Below are positions 23,251 to 35,079 of a stretch of DNA of 64,000 nucleotides, piece by piece. The first letter of the stretch is position 1. Each line of letters opens with the position of its first letter. The DNA lies in the NCBI GenBank assembly GCA_028583685.1, contig JAMXIF010001119.1, positions 1 to 64,000 on the forward strand, given 5' to 3'. Below the pieces are notes generated by a model, which worked only from the letters and a program-made list of their open reading frames with translations, was not told the origin of the DNA and ran no database searches. The position numbers and the translations under genes were made by a program. The DNA is from Petaurus breviceps papuanus. Its lineage: Eukaryota; Chordata; Mammalia; Diprotodontia; Petauridae.

Positions 23251-23479
23251 GGAGACATGGGGTTCAGATGAGAAGAGGTAGAGACTGGGACATTTGGGGC
23301 AAGGACATCAGGATTGGCAAAAACAAAAATATGATCATCTGAATCTATGGTTCCTATACCTCCCTAGCACCCTCATGCCAAAGACCTTCCTTGGGCTCTT
23401 TCAGGGTCCCCTTTATTCCTATTTAAAGTCCATTTCTTCTTTCTACATTCTCTGGAAAGGGGGTCCTTTTTGAGATAAT

Positions 23480-24850
23480 AAAATCACTCACACAGCCCTT
23501 GGTTTCCTGAAGCAGCTTGAATGAGAGCTGGAGCTGTTTGGGCAGGGGCCCAAGCTTGGAAGGGAGCTAGACCAAGATTGTTTGAGGTTTTGGTTTAGGT
23601 TCCTCCTCTTTCTCTCTCCCTTCATAAACATATTGAGTGATGCTTTTAAACTCACTAATGCCCTTTTCATGCCATTCAGGGAAGTTCTTATAAAAATATT
23701 TTGATAGTTTTGACTGTGATTGACTAATGAAGTATGTATTAACGATGCATGCATCTTGTGGGTTGAGTGGGTCTAATCCCACATTCTGCTTAGCACTCTT
23801 ACACAGCCTGTCATAAAAGCAGTTAGGGGTTTCCTTTTCTTTCTGGACAGTTTCTTGGAACATACTCCAATTTTGGGGGGAAATAGCACATGCTTCCTTG
23901 CTCTGATCATAGATTTCCTAGCCTGCTGTAGTCTGGTGTGGTCAGCTGGAACATTAGCGTTCCAATGAGGGTCTTGTAATTGCCAATTAGGAAGACCCAC
24001 AGTGCTAGCAGGTACTCCTGCTACTGGGGCTTGTCTATTCACAGACTTGATAATGGCAGTTTTTTCCCCTGGGGGAGAGTAATGTCTCCATTAAATCAGT
24101 TATGTATCCCCAGGTAGGATTGCAACCTCTAAATATGGCATAAAATGGGGTTATGACAGCTCCAGGATCCACATTAAATTTACGAATATCTCTCCTCCAT
24201 GTGGAGAGGTCAGAACGACTGGTTGGTTGGTGACGTCTTAAAAATAATAAAATATCAGGGTTAGTTGGGCCAGATACAAGACTGTCCCAGACAGAAAAGA
24301 TACCTGCAGTGGAACACCTACAGGAGGTCCCTCATGTTCAAAGGAGATAAAATTTCCCATTATAGCAGAAAAGGAGTAAGATGGAGGAGTGGAGGAAGAA
24401 GGAGGAGGGGATGCTTGTAAAGCAATATGTTTAGCAGCATGAGGCAGGGTAGCCGAAGGTGTGGTGAGAGTAGTGCTAGATGAAAGAGGCTGCAGGAAGA
24501 CAGGCAGGACAGGATATATAAAGAAGAAAACCCTTTTGGGGGCTGTCAAGCGCAGTCCAAAAAGCGGCCCAGCAAAACCCTTATTGCATCTGATGTGAAT
24601 GGGGATTTCCAATGGCTAGCCTTAATTTGCAGTAATGAAAAGTACCATATTGGACCAAAACATTACCAGCTGAATTTCTTGCAATTCTAGACCAAATTTC
24701 ACATAATTCAATAGCATGCTTTTTGGTGTTTGCCAGCTGAACCGGGAGCTTCCCCTGTTCCCAGGATATAAGATATTTTTTTTCCAGGAAAGGAGGGTCC
24801 CCTTTGATATGCTGCTCCCAGATTCCATCATTCCCTTAGGGCAACTTTTC
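23480..24850 (-). pseudogene. ERV gag remnant
   Basis: A matrix-like segment (about 24,600-24,830), a proline- and serine-rich linker (about 24,370-24,530), then capsid with the 'QKEKETPNCFYDRL' motif at about 23,810-23,850, typical of class I gag. Broken. Confidence 0.75.
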
Positions 24851-25055
24851 CCAACAGTGTAAGAGCTTCACCAATAGTGTGGGAGCTTACCTTAACTCTC
24901 AAGAATTCAATATCAAGGAGAACTCTGGACTCTGGGGCAGTCTTCCATGAAGAACTCCCTCAGTGAAAAGACAACTAAAGCATATTCTAGGGAGATCTTC
25001 TAAGAATCTGTTCTAGGGGATCAGGTCCCATCTAAGTACCTTCATGGTTACCAAC

Positions 25056-25376
25056 TGTCATGAGTGAATTCATAATAACCTATGAAACAAAGTCCAAGCT
25101 ACATGATTTATTTGCAAGCCATGAAGTTGCAGAACAAATTGTGTTCAGGCCCTCTGAGTAGGCATAAAGACCCTGAATAAGGATTTTGCACATATTTTTT
25201 ACATATTAAAATAAAACAATAAACAGGATATAAAACAGGATTTAGGATTAGGTAACATTAGGTACTTTCTGAGTTGGGGAGAGCATGAGGGAGTGAAATT
25301 CCCTGAAATCAGGTGATTTACAGGAAAACAACAAAATGGAGTTTCTTCACAAGATGGAGTAAGTTTGGTTTTCATA
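25056..25376 (-). repeat. 5' LTR of the ERV
   Basis: 321 bases, ending in TGACA before the putative primer-binding site. Aligns with 8,791-9,112. Confidence 0.85.
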
Positions 25377-26350
25377 TAATGAAATTTCCCATCAGCTTAT
25401 TTGAAATGTTATGATAGTCTCATTTTCACAATGAAAATTACATTTTTTCAAGTATAATTGTTATTTTGAATGTCTTCCAAATTTTACTGATGATTAGTTT
25501 AATTTAGTTTCCCTCATTTCCACATTGGATGTCTGTCTTTAGGAATGGTGAGGTCTGGTGACTATAGCAATTAGTGTTGTGAATTGCTTCTGGGAGCCAC
25601 TGTGGATAGACAATGTCTAGAAACCATTGTTTCCTTTAAGCCCTTCAAAACTAAGGATTTCTCCAGTCCTTCCTTTTGGCCTAAATAGAAATCATGACTG
25701 GTGAGAATTAGGTGAGGGGAATGGGGGAATACTGGTAGTGGTGTGTCTTTATGTACTTTTAGAGTGTTGTAGGCAGTAGGCTATTGTCTATAGCCTGTCT
25801 ATAGCCTATATGCATGTTCTGTGATGTCTCATTGGTCAAGGGAGAGGGATGATATTTCGGTTATTGATCTGCCAGTGTTATGGTTATATAAAGAGGATCA
25901 CAGGGACTAGCTTGGGCCTTTCAATCACTTCTGTTGCCTACCCCTCCTCCCAATGGTGGTTTCTTAAATGGCTGGGCATGAGGTGCATCGTTTTAAACTG
26001 ATCAATGGAGTAAAACATAGGATAGTTGGACAAAGCTAAGGCTATTGGACAAGTTGGACCAGGAAAGTAAAACAAGAGTGTGTTGTCAGATAGGGTTTCT
26101 AGGTTCTAGGATTAGAACATGTTAGATGTTGAGACCTCAGGCTAGACCACTTGAGTACACTTGTGGAAATTGGCTAGATTAGGGTGTATTTATGGAACAT
26201 GAGAAATATTCAGTTATGCACTAGTCAGACAATTTTATTAGTACTCTGATTCTCTTATATTCCACATACAAGTTGTGAGTTTACTCTTCTTCTTAGAAAT
26301 AAATATGCCCCTGTCTATCAAAACTGGTTGAGATTTGATAGAGGGAGGGA
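25377..26350. other. No feature recognised
   Basis: AT-rich sequence flanking the ERV. I see no exon, repeat signature or long open frame here. Confidence 0.5.
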
Positions 26351-26354
26351 GAAG

Positions 26355-26740
26355 GTGGCTGTTAAGAGACAACTTTAGGTAGTGGATAAAGCTCTTTGAC
26401 CTGGAGTTAGTTCAACACGGGTGCAAATTCTGACTTTGATGTTCACTAACTGTGTGACCACAAACAAGATGCTTAACCTCTCCCTCTCAGATCTTTAGTT
26501 TCCATATCTCTAAAATGAGGATGATGGCTTCTACCCCCCCAGGCTCAAATGTGGTAATATATTTGAAGCACTTTAAAAACCTTAAAGTGCTATATAAAGT
26601 TGCTTATTATTACTATCTACAAAATAGTGATAATAATGCTTTTACTATCTACCCCACAGGGTTATTGTAAGACTCCAATGAGATAATGTATTGAAACATG
26701 ATTTGAAAACTTTAAATGACTACATAAATGTAAATTTTGA
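26355..26740 (+). repeat. MIR-class SINE with duplicated 3' part
   Basis: Has 'gtggataaagctctttgacc', 'ctaactgtgtgacc' and 'tctctaaaatgagg', then two similar endings: 'gcactttaaaaaccttaaag' at about 26,568 and 'cacagggttattgtaagact' at about 26,655. Confidence 0.7.
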
Positions 26741-26749
26741 TGATGATAG

Positions 26750-27375
26750 AACAAGATATACAGAAAGGATCCACAGGTATCTAAGAGCCAGAGTGTAGGA
26801 TAGGGTATATACATTTCATGAGATTGGTCAGGGAATTAGGTTATCAGAAAGTCAGCCTACCAGAATGGCTCATTGGGGATCGAGATTAGTATATGCTAGC
26901 TGGCCAGCACTGGGTGGAGAAGATGTCTTCCTCAGAGCCTTTCTTCTCATATCTTTATTAACTGACATGTATCATAATGACAACCTTGGGCACCTACAGT
27001 ATAGTTTCTTTGGCTGTCTTGAGTGCAGTTACTGCAAAATCGTGAAATTTGCCCTTGGAATTTTCTCACCTCCCTTTCTATACCCCCTTTCACCCTCAGT
27101 TACCTGGGATTACCATACTTCTTCCTTTTACTTTGTGTCCCCCCATTTTAGTAGCCTCCTAGGACTTTGAATGAATATTTAATCAGTTATTATCCTCCCC
27201 CCCCCAACTAGCTAAGATCAGAGCCCTTAAAGAATAGGAATTTTGATGGGCATATTAGTAAGTAAGAGAGAATTGAAATATTGATCATTTGCCTGTTCTG
27301 AGGCTGGGGGAAGGGGAAGGGAAGGGAGGGGATTAAGCATGTATAGTTACACCTATTGTGTGACTCTTGTTTCTT
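26750..27375. other. No gene or repeat recognised
   Basis: Mixed sequence with a short C run at about 27,197-27,206 and a G-rich patch at about 27,305-27,330. The open frame at 26,865-27,170 has no domain I recognise. Confidence 0.45.
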
Positions 27376-27379
27376 GGCT

Positions 27380-27745
27380 GTTCCATGAACAAGACCCTCT
27401 GTCTCTCAGCTCCAAGAATTTTTTCCTGTTTCCCAAGCTTGGGACACTGTCCCTCTTCTGCTCCACATACTGAGCTTCCTGGTTTTCTTTAAGTTACAAC
27501 TAATATCCCATTTTTCACTGGAAGCCTTCCTCAACCCCTCTTAATTCTAGAGCCTTCCTACTGTTAATTATTTCCTATTTAGCCTATATGTAGCTTGTTT
27601 TGTATGTATTTGCATGTTGTTATCTCCATTAGACTGTAAGCTCTTTGAGGGCAGGGATGGTCTTTTGTTACTTTTTGTATCCTAGCATTTAGCACAGTGC
27701 CTGGAATATAGTAGGCATTTAATAAGTGTTTATCGATTGATTATT
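27380..27745 (+). repeat. L2 LINE 3' end
   Basis: Reads 'gttccatgaacaagaccctc', 'ggaagccttcctcaacccct', 'ctgttaattatttcctattt', 'ctctttgagggcagggatgg', then 'gcacagtgcctgg' and an 'aataagtgtttat' tail. Confidence 0.88.
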
Positions 27746-27772
27746 TGGTTGCCTGATTTTGTGCTAAGCCTT

Positions 27773-27975
27773 TTACAAATATTTGGTCTTTACAACAACA
27801 ACCCTGCAAGTAAATTGTTCTATTATCCTCATTTCATAGTTGTGGAAACTAAGGCAAATAGAAATTAAATTATTTACCCAGGATCACACAGCTAGAAAGT
27901 ATCTGAGACTAGATTTGAACTCAGGTCTTCCTGACTTCAGACCCAGTGCTCTATCCACTGTGCCATCTACCTGGG
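27773..27975 (-). repeat. MIR-class SINE, antisense
   Basis: Has 'ggatcacacagctagaaagt', 'tttgaactcaggtcttcctg' and 'gctctatccactgtgcca'. Confidence 0.88.
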
Positions 27976-28439
27976 GGTTAAACACTTAAATTTTGCAACA
28001 GCTACTGGAAGTTTTTGTTCTCCATTTTCCTGAAAGAGATACATATAAAGTTCAAAATAATGACAACTACCAATATGAATATAATTTAATTTAATGTTGA
28101 GTAGCAGCATGATGTTATTAGATAATTACCTGGAACACCAGGGTTCAAGTCTTACTTCTGAAATACTTGCTTTTTTAGCTTCTCAATATTCTTTCTAGAC
28201 TACTCTCTGTAGACAAATGAAGAAGGTGTCAACCTGCATTGGTAGACAGAGTTCAACATGTCAATGAAATTATAAGTCTAGTCCCCGTCCTTATTTTATT
28301 TTATTTTTTTTCTGGGTAGCTTTATTTATAAGGGGAATTTAGAAGAAATCAGGGTTGCATTATAATATTTGTATTACAATATTAAATTGTTAGGGTTAAT
28401 TTTCCATAATAATGCTTTGAGGGAAGATGTTTCATTAAG

Positions 28440-28680
28440 AAAGTTAATGACACGAGACCAGTTGGAGCACATGCTAGCGAAGGCAGAGAAATGTTCACTT
28501 TAATACTAATTTCTATGGCTAATGATTGCATAAAATAGACTAGCTTTACATCCATAGAAAAGGACCATATTCTATCTCTTTCTCTCCATTTTCTTTATAA
28601 TCTCATCTATTTATAATGAAAACTAGAGACAAACAGGGATGGAGATAAGATTGATAATCTCTTTGAGATGCTAGTATAGC
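28440..28680. other. No feature recognised
   Basis: AT-rich sequence with no repeat or coding signature I can name. Confidence 0.4.
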
Positions 28681-28841
28681 TTTTTTTTTTTTTTAAAGCA
28701 ATTGGGGTTAAGTAACTTGCTCAAGGTTACACGGCTAGTTATTTCTGGGTGTGGTGATAAGTATCTGAGCCTGGATTCAATCCCAGGTTATCCCGACTTT
28801 GAGGCTGGTGCTCTTACTCACTGTGCTACCTGGCTGCCCTG
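28681..28841 (-). repeat. tRNA-derived marsupial SINE, antisense
   Basis: Starts with poly(T), then 'caattggggttaagtaactt' and ends 'ctgtgctacctggctgccct'. Confidence 0.88.
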
Positions 28842-29129
28842 TAGTATAGCTTTAAAAAAAAAAACCCAAAAACATTTTATCGATGCTTAAAAAAAACCCA
28901 ACCAACCAACATTATCATTGTTTCCTGACACTTTTTCCTTACTCATTTTACTCTTTGTTGTAACAAAGAAAAGCAGTCAAGTAAAACTAACCAATAGAAT
29001 TCCTAGGTCTGTCAACTTTTGAAATACATACCCTTGGTCCCCTGCCCCTTTTCTGAAAGGATAGGAGTGTATTCATGCCCTGTTCTCTTGGACCAGGATT
29101 GGTTATTGCAATTAATCTAAGTGATGATT

Positions 29130-29490
29130 TCATTTGCATTATTGTAGTTACTGTATGCTTTATTCTCCCATTTCTGATTACTTTGTTTTACATCAGTTAA
29201 TATAATCTTTTCATGTGTCTCATCTTTCTTCATCTTAGTTGTTTCTTATGCTGTAATAATATTCTATTACATTTATTGTCACAATTTGTTCAGTAATCCC
29301 AATGAAAAAATATTTATTTTGATCCCTCTTTTTTCTTGCTATGAATATTCAGTATATATTAATCCCTTTCCCTATTTCTTCGACCTCTTTAGAGCATATG
29401 CCCACCACATACTTCCTGGTACAAGAACTTCACCAGTTTAGTAACTTTCTTTTTTAAGCATAATATTAAATTACTTCTAAAACAGTAATT
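29130..29490 (-). repeat. L1 ORF2 C-terminal fragment, old
   Basis: Order and wording follow the L1 at 3,300-3,700: 'gtaataatattctattac', 'cacaatttgttcag', 'tgctatgaatatt' and 'cttcaccagtttagta'. Strongly diverged. Confidence 0.55.
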
Positions 29491-30339
29491 TCTATCTCAG
29501 AAACAAGTATTTCAAGCTTTAAGGGAAAAAAAGGTGGGGAGGGGGAATTAAATGAATAAACTAGAGTGTTCACTGAAGGATTTCTTCAGCCAACAAGTTC
29601 CCTTGATGAACTTACAAAATTCAACTTACACATAACTTTCCAGAAATACCTCTGTAAGGTTCAGAGAGAAGGACTGCTGTAATGAATCTATGACAGGAAG
29701 GCTGATTTGTTGCTCAGTGTTCAAGGATCATAAGGATGTTCCTGAACCTGATAAATCCTCACATGGAAAGCCTGTTCCTTAAAACAAGATACGTGACAAC
29801 ACATGTCGTTTGCCAAGGAAACAATGATGAATCATTTTGAACTCATTATATGAAAATATTGCCTGAGGGACTCACTGGACTCTGTACAGCAGCAGTAGCT
29901 CTCCCAGTGATGATAGTAGCTAATGAAAAATACCGTGGTGAGTGGTACCTTATTTTTTTTTTTTACCCATCTTAATAGTCAAAAAGTAGCCTATTTATAC
30001 CATAGAAAAACAAAGCATCATAGTGAATGACTTCATAAAATTTCAAAACTAAGGGTAAATTTTGGCAAAAATCAATTGGGTATCAATTAGAGTTTAGGAT
30101 GAAACAAAAAATTTAAAACTGATGGTTCCAATAGATCAGTGCAGTTGAGAAGTACAAATGCTTGATGCAAATTGCCTACTTGACAATTTATCTTATTCTA
30201 GTTGTTTCAAGTTTGTACAAAACCTTTTAGTATCACATAATAATCATTATTATCCCTAGGTAATTAAGGATTACTTCCTTTAACCACATACCTGAAAGTC
30301 ATTTTCTTTTCTTTTTTTCTCTTCTAATTTTTTTTATAA

Positions 30340-30560
30340 AGTTATTTTTTTTAAATTTAGGTCTCCTATCTAAATGGAACTTATTGTGGTATATGGAGTG
30401 AGTTCTTGGTTTAAACCTATTTCCAAACACAGTGATCTTGAGTTTCCCTATCAAGTCATATTGAACAGAGACCCCTTCCCCCAGTAGTTTAAATTCTTGG
30501 GTTTATTAAATACTATACTACTATTTTGAATTGCTTCCGAGTCTTACTTATTTAATCTGA
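30340..30560 (-). repeat. L1 ORF2 fragment, old
   Basis: Resembles the L1 at 4,180-4,400: 'gtggtatatggagtgag', 'tattgaacagagaccccttc', 'gtttattaaatactatacta'. Diverged. Confidence 0.5.
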
Positions 30561-30699
30561 GGAAATCTGATTTTACATGTAGGTAGAGAAAGCTATAATT
30601 TCAGGGCATCAAGGAAGGATCTTCTGTTCCCCAGCAAACTCTTCCCCCACCAGCTGCTTTTGTTTAACATCTTTTAGAAAGGGACAAAACCCTTCATTC

Positions 30700-30985
30700 T
30701 ACAGTTAGACTCAGAATCTCAAAGGTGGATGGAGTGTCAGAGATCAATTAACCCTAATACTAATTTTTAGAGAATTTCTACAATTTGCAAAGAAGTGATC
30801 TTCCAATTTTCTCTTGAAGACCTCCAGTGATGGGGAATTCAGAACTTCCTAAGGCAGTCCATTCCATGATTGAACAGCTTTAATTATCAGGAAGTTTTTC
30901 TTTACATTCAGCATATATAACTGCCTCTGCAACTTACAATTACTGCTCCTAGTTCTGCTTTCTGAAACTAAATAAAGAGAGGGAT
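30700..30985 (-). repeat. CR1/L3 LINE 3' fragment, antisense
   Basis: Has 'gacctccagtgatggggaat', 'ggcagtccattccatgat', 'aggaagtttttctttacatt' and 'tgctcctagttctgctttct', the reverse of the L3 3' region. Confidence 0.8.
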
Positions 30986-31018
30986 GAAAATGCAAATCCC
31001 CTGGGAGAATCATAGAAT

Positions 31019-31052
<34 letters not shown>

Positions 31053-31054
31053 AA
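31019..31054. repeat. (TA)n microsatellite
   Basis: Alternating ta with one interruption. Confidence 0.92.
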
Positions 31055-31134
31055 TTTTAGAGGGTCTTCAGAAGTCTATCTAGTATATGAAGCATGGATT
31101 CCTTCTATATAATCTGCAATATGTAGTCTTTTTG

Positions 31135-31330
31135 AATTCTTATAGTAAGGGGGAATATGTTACCTCCTGAAGCAGCTTATTCCTTTCTTGGTTATCTCTA
31201 ATTTTTGAAAATTTTCCTTCTATTGAATTGAAATCTGTCTCCCTAGAACTTCCACAAATGATTCCTAGTTTATTTTTGAGGCTAAGCAGAAAAAAACAAC
31301 GTGATCCCTATGTCTCATTATGCCTACTGG
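31135..31330 (-). repeat. CR1/L3 LINE 3' fragment, antisense
   Basis: A second, poorer copy of the same region as 30,770-30,980: 'ttacctcctgaagcagctta', 'attttccttctattga', 'cctagtttatttttgaggc'. Confidence 0.6.
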
Positions 31331-31370
31331 AACATTGTGACTTTCATCAATTAATCAATAGATCTTTCTT

Positions 31371-31580
31371 TGCTTGTTGTTGAATTGTTTCAGACATTTC
31401 ATGATTCCATTTGGGGTTTTCTTTGGCAAAGATCCTGGAGTGGTTTCCCATTTCCTTCTCCTGCTCATTTTGCAGGTGAGGAAACTGAGGCAAACAGGGT
31501 GAAGTGACTTGCCCAGGGTCACACAGCTAGTAAGCGTCTCAGGCCTGATGCTCTATCTGCTGTGGCACCTAGCTGCCCCA
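31371..31580 (-). repeat. tRNA-derived marsupial SINE (long form), antisense
   Basis: Has 'gatcctggagtggtttccca', 'gaaactgaggcaaacagggt', 'gggtcacacagctagtaagc' and 'ggcacctagctgcccc'. Confidence 0.92.
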
Positions 31581-31736
31581 AATCTTTATTAAGGAACTGC
31601 TATTTGTTCTAGGAGCAGTGCTGGGTTTATACATGGTATGAGGCACCACACTTCACACTAATATATACATAATTGATATTATTATATCCTTTCCTAAGGG
31701 ATCTGATATTTGATATTTGAAGGGGAGGGAAGGAAG

Positions 31737-31965
31737 AAAGGAAACATTTATTAACCACCTACTATGTACCAGGCACTGTGCCAAGTGCTTTACAAATACA
31801 TCTCATTTTATCTTTGCAATAGTCCTGGGAGTGATTATTATCCCTATTTTATAGTTGAGGAAACTGAGGCACACAGAGGTTTAGCAACTTGTACCTGTGT
31901 CTGAGGTTTGATTTGAACTCAAATCTTTCTGCCTTCAGGTCCAACACTCTATCCACACCCGTACC
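31737..31965 (-). repeat. MIR-class SINE, antisense
   Basis: 'cctactatgtaccaggcact' opens it, followed by 'gaggaaactgaggcacacag' and 'cactctatccacacc'. Confidence 0.82.
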
Positions 31966-31979
31966 AAGCTTCCTCTAGG

Positions 31980-33770
31980 CCCAATTGAAAGAATGGAAGG
32001 ACTGTAAGCCTTTGGGGCATTTTTTTTATGAGTTGTTAAAAGCAACAGAAAAGTTAAGTTACATGATAGCCTCTTTCTCTGACTTCAGTGTTTAGTTAAA
32101 GCTGGTCTGGTGCCCATGTATTGTGGTCCTTTAGGCATCTGGAGGTGATGTTCAGAATTTTGTTCTTTTGGGGGAATTGACATCTTTCTGGTTCCTGAGA
32201 GCCGCACACCAGGAAGTGAAGGTTAAGTGAGAGCCCTGAAATTTACATATATATTAACATAAATTCATCCTAAGTAAATGACTTTGCCAACATTAAAAAT
32301 GTCAAATACATTGGGACCTTGAATTTAATGAGACTTTGGGGAATATTTTCTTGCTGAGTGACCAATGCCTCTCGCACTATACCCAGAGGGGTAAAATCAA
32401 TTTGCTTTTGAAGGGATCCGAGCAGTCTTGGAAGGCCAGTTTGCCAGCTGTGGCAGCATGCCAGCACAGGTCTAAACAGCCACAATTATTCAGCTTATCC
32501 AAGCAACTTTCCCTGAAGCCACCCTAGGATGACAGACAAGAACTGGACTGTGTTGTGACTGAAAAGTGTTCAACGGTGAACACATTTGTACGGATTCAGC
32601 ATGTAGCTGAAGGCAAAACTGTAAAGTTGAAAATTTTTATCTTTGGTGTCCTTTCTTTTCTGAGCTATTTTCTGTCCTTTTTATCCTTTTCCTTACTTCC
32701 CCTCAGTGGTGCTTCCAAGGTATTAGTGATAGTGAGCCACCAGACTTTAAAGAACCCAGTGGGATGGGAGTGATGGGCCCTAGTGAGTCATCAAAAGGTG
32801 CACATGTTCTTTTAGAGCTTTACTGGTTGCAATTAATCAGGCCCTTGCTATCTCACTACTCATATATTTACCTACTTTGGCTCTCCCTTAGTTCATCTAG
32901 CCCTTTGTTCACTTATGTGGACAAAGTCTGGAGCTCTGAGTCCTATTACTTGCATCTTAGCCCCTCTCTGTCTCTGTATGTCTGTCTCTCTGTATGGTGG
33001 CTTTGGTCCTCTGCTCTCATTCTCTGCTTTGGTTGGATCCTGCAGTATGTGACAATGTTCACATTACTAGTCTGATATTCCTTGCTAAGAGTCATTCACT
33101 TGTTCCCAACACTGAGCAAGGGCACTGTTGTTCTGTAACTGATGTCATTGGAATCTGTGGGCTTCTAGCTCTCTGTTCTAGTTAACTCTGTGGATTTTCT
33201 TCTCTCTGGAGGGATTTTATTGAGAGAGTTCACTGTACTGCTTCCTGCTTCTCTTCTATCTAGGGTCCCCTTTCTGATCTTTTCTCATCTCCCCTCAACA
33301 CTGTTCCCCAGAACAATGCCTTTTCTAGAATCCTATCACCATCAGTTTGAAATAGCAAATTATGCTATACCTAAAGTACTAATAATCTCATAATTTCCAA
33401 TAATAGTAAGAGAACGGTCATTCTCATAAGCTTCTGATTTGACCCAGTCCCTACCTCCTAGGCCCCAAATGCTTCCAGTTCTCAATAAACTTCCTATAGA
33501 AATCTGCTTCTAGAAAACGACCTGACAGACTTACCTTGAGGCAGATAGGACTGATAAAGCTTTTATGTATTTAAATTTTGGCAGCCCAAATGCTCAGTTT
33601 GGCTTAAAACAAAGGAACAAAACTTTGAATAGTGGAAATTAAAACCAGAAGTCAGTTGTGTTTGGTAAGATGACCTCCCTAGCCTTCTTGAATACTTTTT
33701 AGATAGACAATCACATAGTCTGCTCACTCAAAAGACTTTTTCTTACTTGGAAGCAAGGATAGCTGACAGA
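31980..33770. other. Unique-looking sequence, no gene seen
   Basis: About 1.8 kb with no repeat signature I recognise. Open frames at 32,764-33,075 and around 32,270-32,530 lack recognisable domains or convincing splice context. Confidence 0.45.
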
Positions 33771-33772
33771 TT

Positions 33773-34075
33773 GTTGTTATTTGTCCTTCATTCTGGATGG
33801 GGACCTTGACATCAGGAAGGTGATGCTATGAGTTGCCAGTAAATTGGACTTAAATGGGAGAGAGCTGTGCAAAGTCACAACCACCCTCTTTCCTCTTGAG
33901 CCATCTGGGTTCAGTGGCAAGATATAGATCCGGATGACTGGAGATGACCCCAGATGCAGTGGGAGACCTTGGCCTTTTTAAGTTGAGGTCTTTCTAGAGT
34001 CTCAGTTTGACTGAGGCAATGCCCATTTAGCAGTTAAGACTAGATAAGAGACTAAAGGATCAATGGTCTTCAGTC
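33773..34075 (+). repeat. Second marsupial SINE family
   Basis: Reads 'ttgtccttcattctggatgg', 'gagctgtgcaaagtcacaac', 'gccatctgggttcagtggca', 'gcagtgggagaccttggcct' and 'tcagtttgactgaggcaat'. A related head appears at 48,895-48,960. Name not recalled with confidence. Confidence 0.75.
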
Positions 34076-34455
34076 TTTCATGCAAACATGAAAAGGTCAA
34101 GAATAGTAGCTGGAGTGAGGGAGAGTTTTCCAGATTTCGGTTTTGGGATTGAGATGAAAGCACAAAATCTCTGGGAAAAGTCCTTCTCTAGGCCAGTGTT
34201 TCATAAACTTCATTGTCTATGGCACATACTGAGGCTTGAAATGTATTAATGAACCCCACAAATACTGATCTGAAGAGTCTAAAGATATATAATACACCTG
34301 GAATGAAGAGGGAAGTGAAGGAAAGTTTAGAGCAAAACAGAATGGATGAGGAACATAGTATAAAAGAACACAGTGGTGTTATGTTCAGACCCCCTCAGTA
34401 GTTTGAGGAGGATGAAGGAGGATGATGGCATATGTGATAATCAAAAAGCATTCTT

Positions 34456-34609
34456 GGGCGGCTAGGTGGCGCAGTGAGTAAAGCACCAGCCCCGGAGTCA
34501 GGAGGACCCAAGTTCGGTTCTGGTCTCAAACTCTTAACACCCACACGAAAAAACTAGCCATGTAACCTTGGGGAAGTTACTTAACCCCAATTGCCCTCCA
34601 AAAGGGGAA
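34456..34609 (+). repeat. tRNA-derived marsupial SINE with target-site duplication
   Basis: Full head 'gggcggctaggtggcgcagt' and tail 'ggaagttacttaaccccaat'. Direct repeats aaaaagcattctt flank it (34,443-34,455 and about 34,610-34,622), so the copy is fairly young. Confidence 0.93.
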
Positions 34610-34654
34610 AAAAAGCATTCTTTAAACTCTTTATACTTTATACTCTATACACTT

Positions 34655-34765
34655 AGCTAAGCTAAGGTGCTATGTTAAGCCCTGGATGTACAGTGCAAAG
34701 AAAAAGTAAAAACAGGCCATACCCTCAAGGAGCTTATATTTAATATTCCTGATATTAGAAGGTGG
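34655..34765 (+). repeat. MIR3/THER-type SINE fragment
   Basis: 'ggtgctatgttaagccctgg' then 'accctcaaggagcttatatt'. Confidence 0.65.
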
Positions 34766-35079
34766 GTAAGAAAAAGGGTGGTGCTAGAGGGGAGAGTCCT
34801 TGATTTTATGCTTTTTGCTTATATAGAAAGTGTCTACAATTTTGATGTATTAACAAACAGAAATTAATTATGGTGATGAAGTTATTAGAATGTTTCTCAT
34901 TATTTTTATTTCTATTATAATAGAAAACAAGCATTTTCCCTCCTTCCCCCTTTCTGTTATTAACCCATAGAAACTGAATAATGACAAACAATTTTCTCTT
35001 TGTTGCTTTACAATGAGAAGAAAGTAGGATGATGTGAGTGAGAGACAAGTTATGTGAGACTAATTAATAGAAAATGTAC

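Larger units (their letters stand above)
8791..25376 (-). mobile_element. Endogenous retrovirus, class I (gammaretrovirus-like), broken fossil
   Basis: Two diverged LTRs of about 320 bases bound the element. The right LTR is the 5' one. A putative primer-binding site with TGG start lies just inside it at about 25,035-25,053. Going left come remnants of gag, protease, reverse transcriptase with RNase H, integrase and envelope, in retroviral order. Of its 16.6 kb about 8.5 kb is a later L1 insertion (10,575-19,036), and there are also a SINE and hAT MITEs inside. It is broken many times over in every gene. LTR-to-LTR difference by eye is about 15-20 percent, suggesting an age of tens of millions of years. 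Class is inferred from the RNase H and envelope remnants and is less sure than the fact that it is an ERV. Confidence 0.85.

Noticed and set aside
31980-33400. Possible extra host exons in open frames at 32,270-33,400
   Set aside because: No recognisable protein domain, splice phase or similarity that I can recall.
34456-34609. Functional tRNA gene
   Set aside because: The tRNA-like head belongs to a SINE with a target-site duplication and lacks a convincing cloverleaf 3' half.
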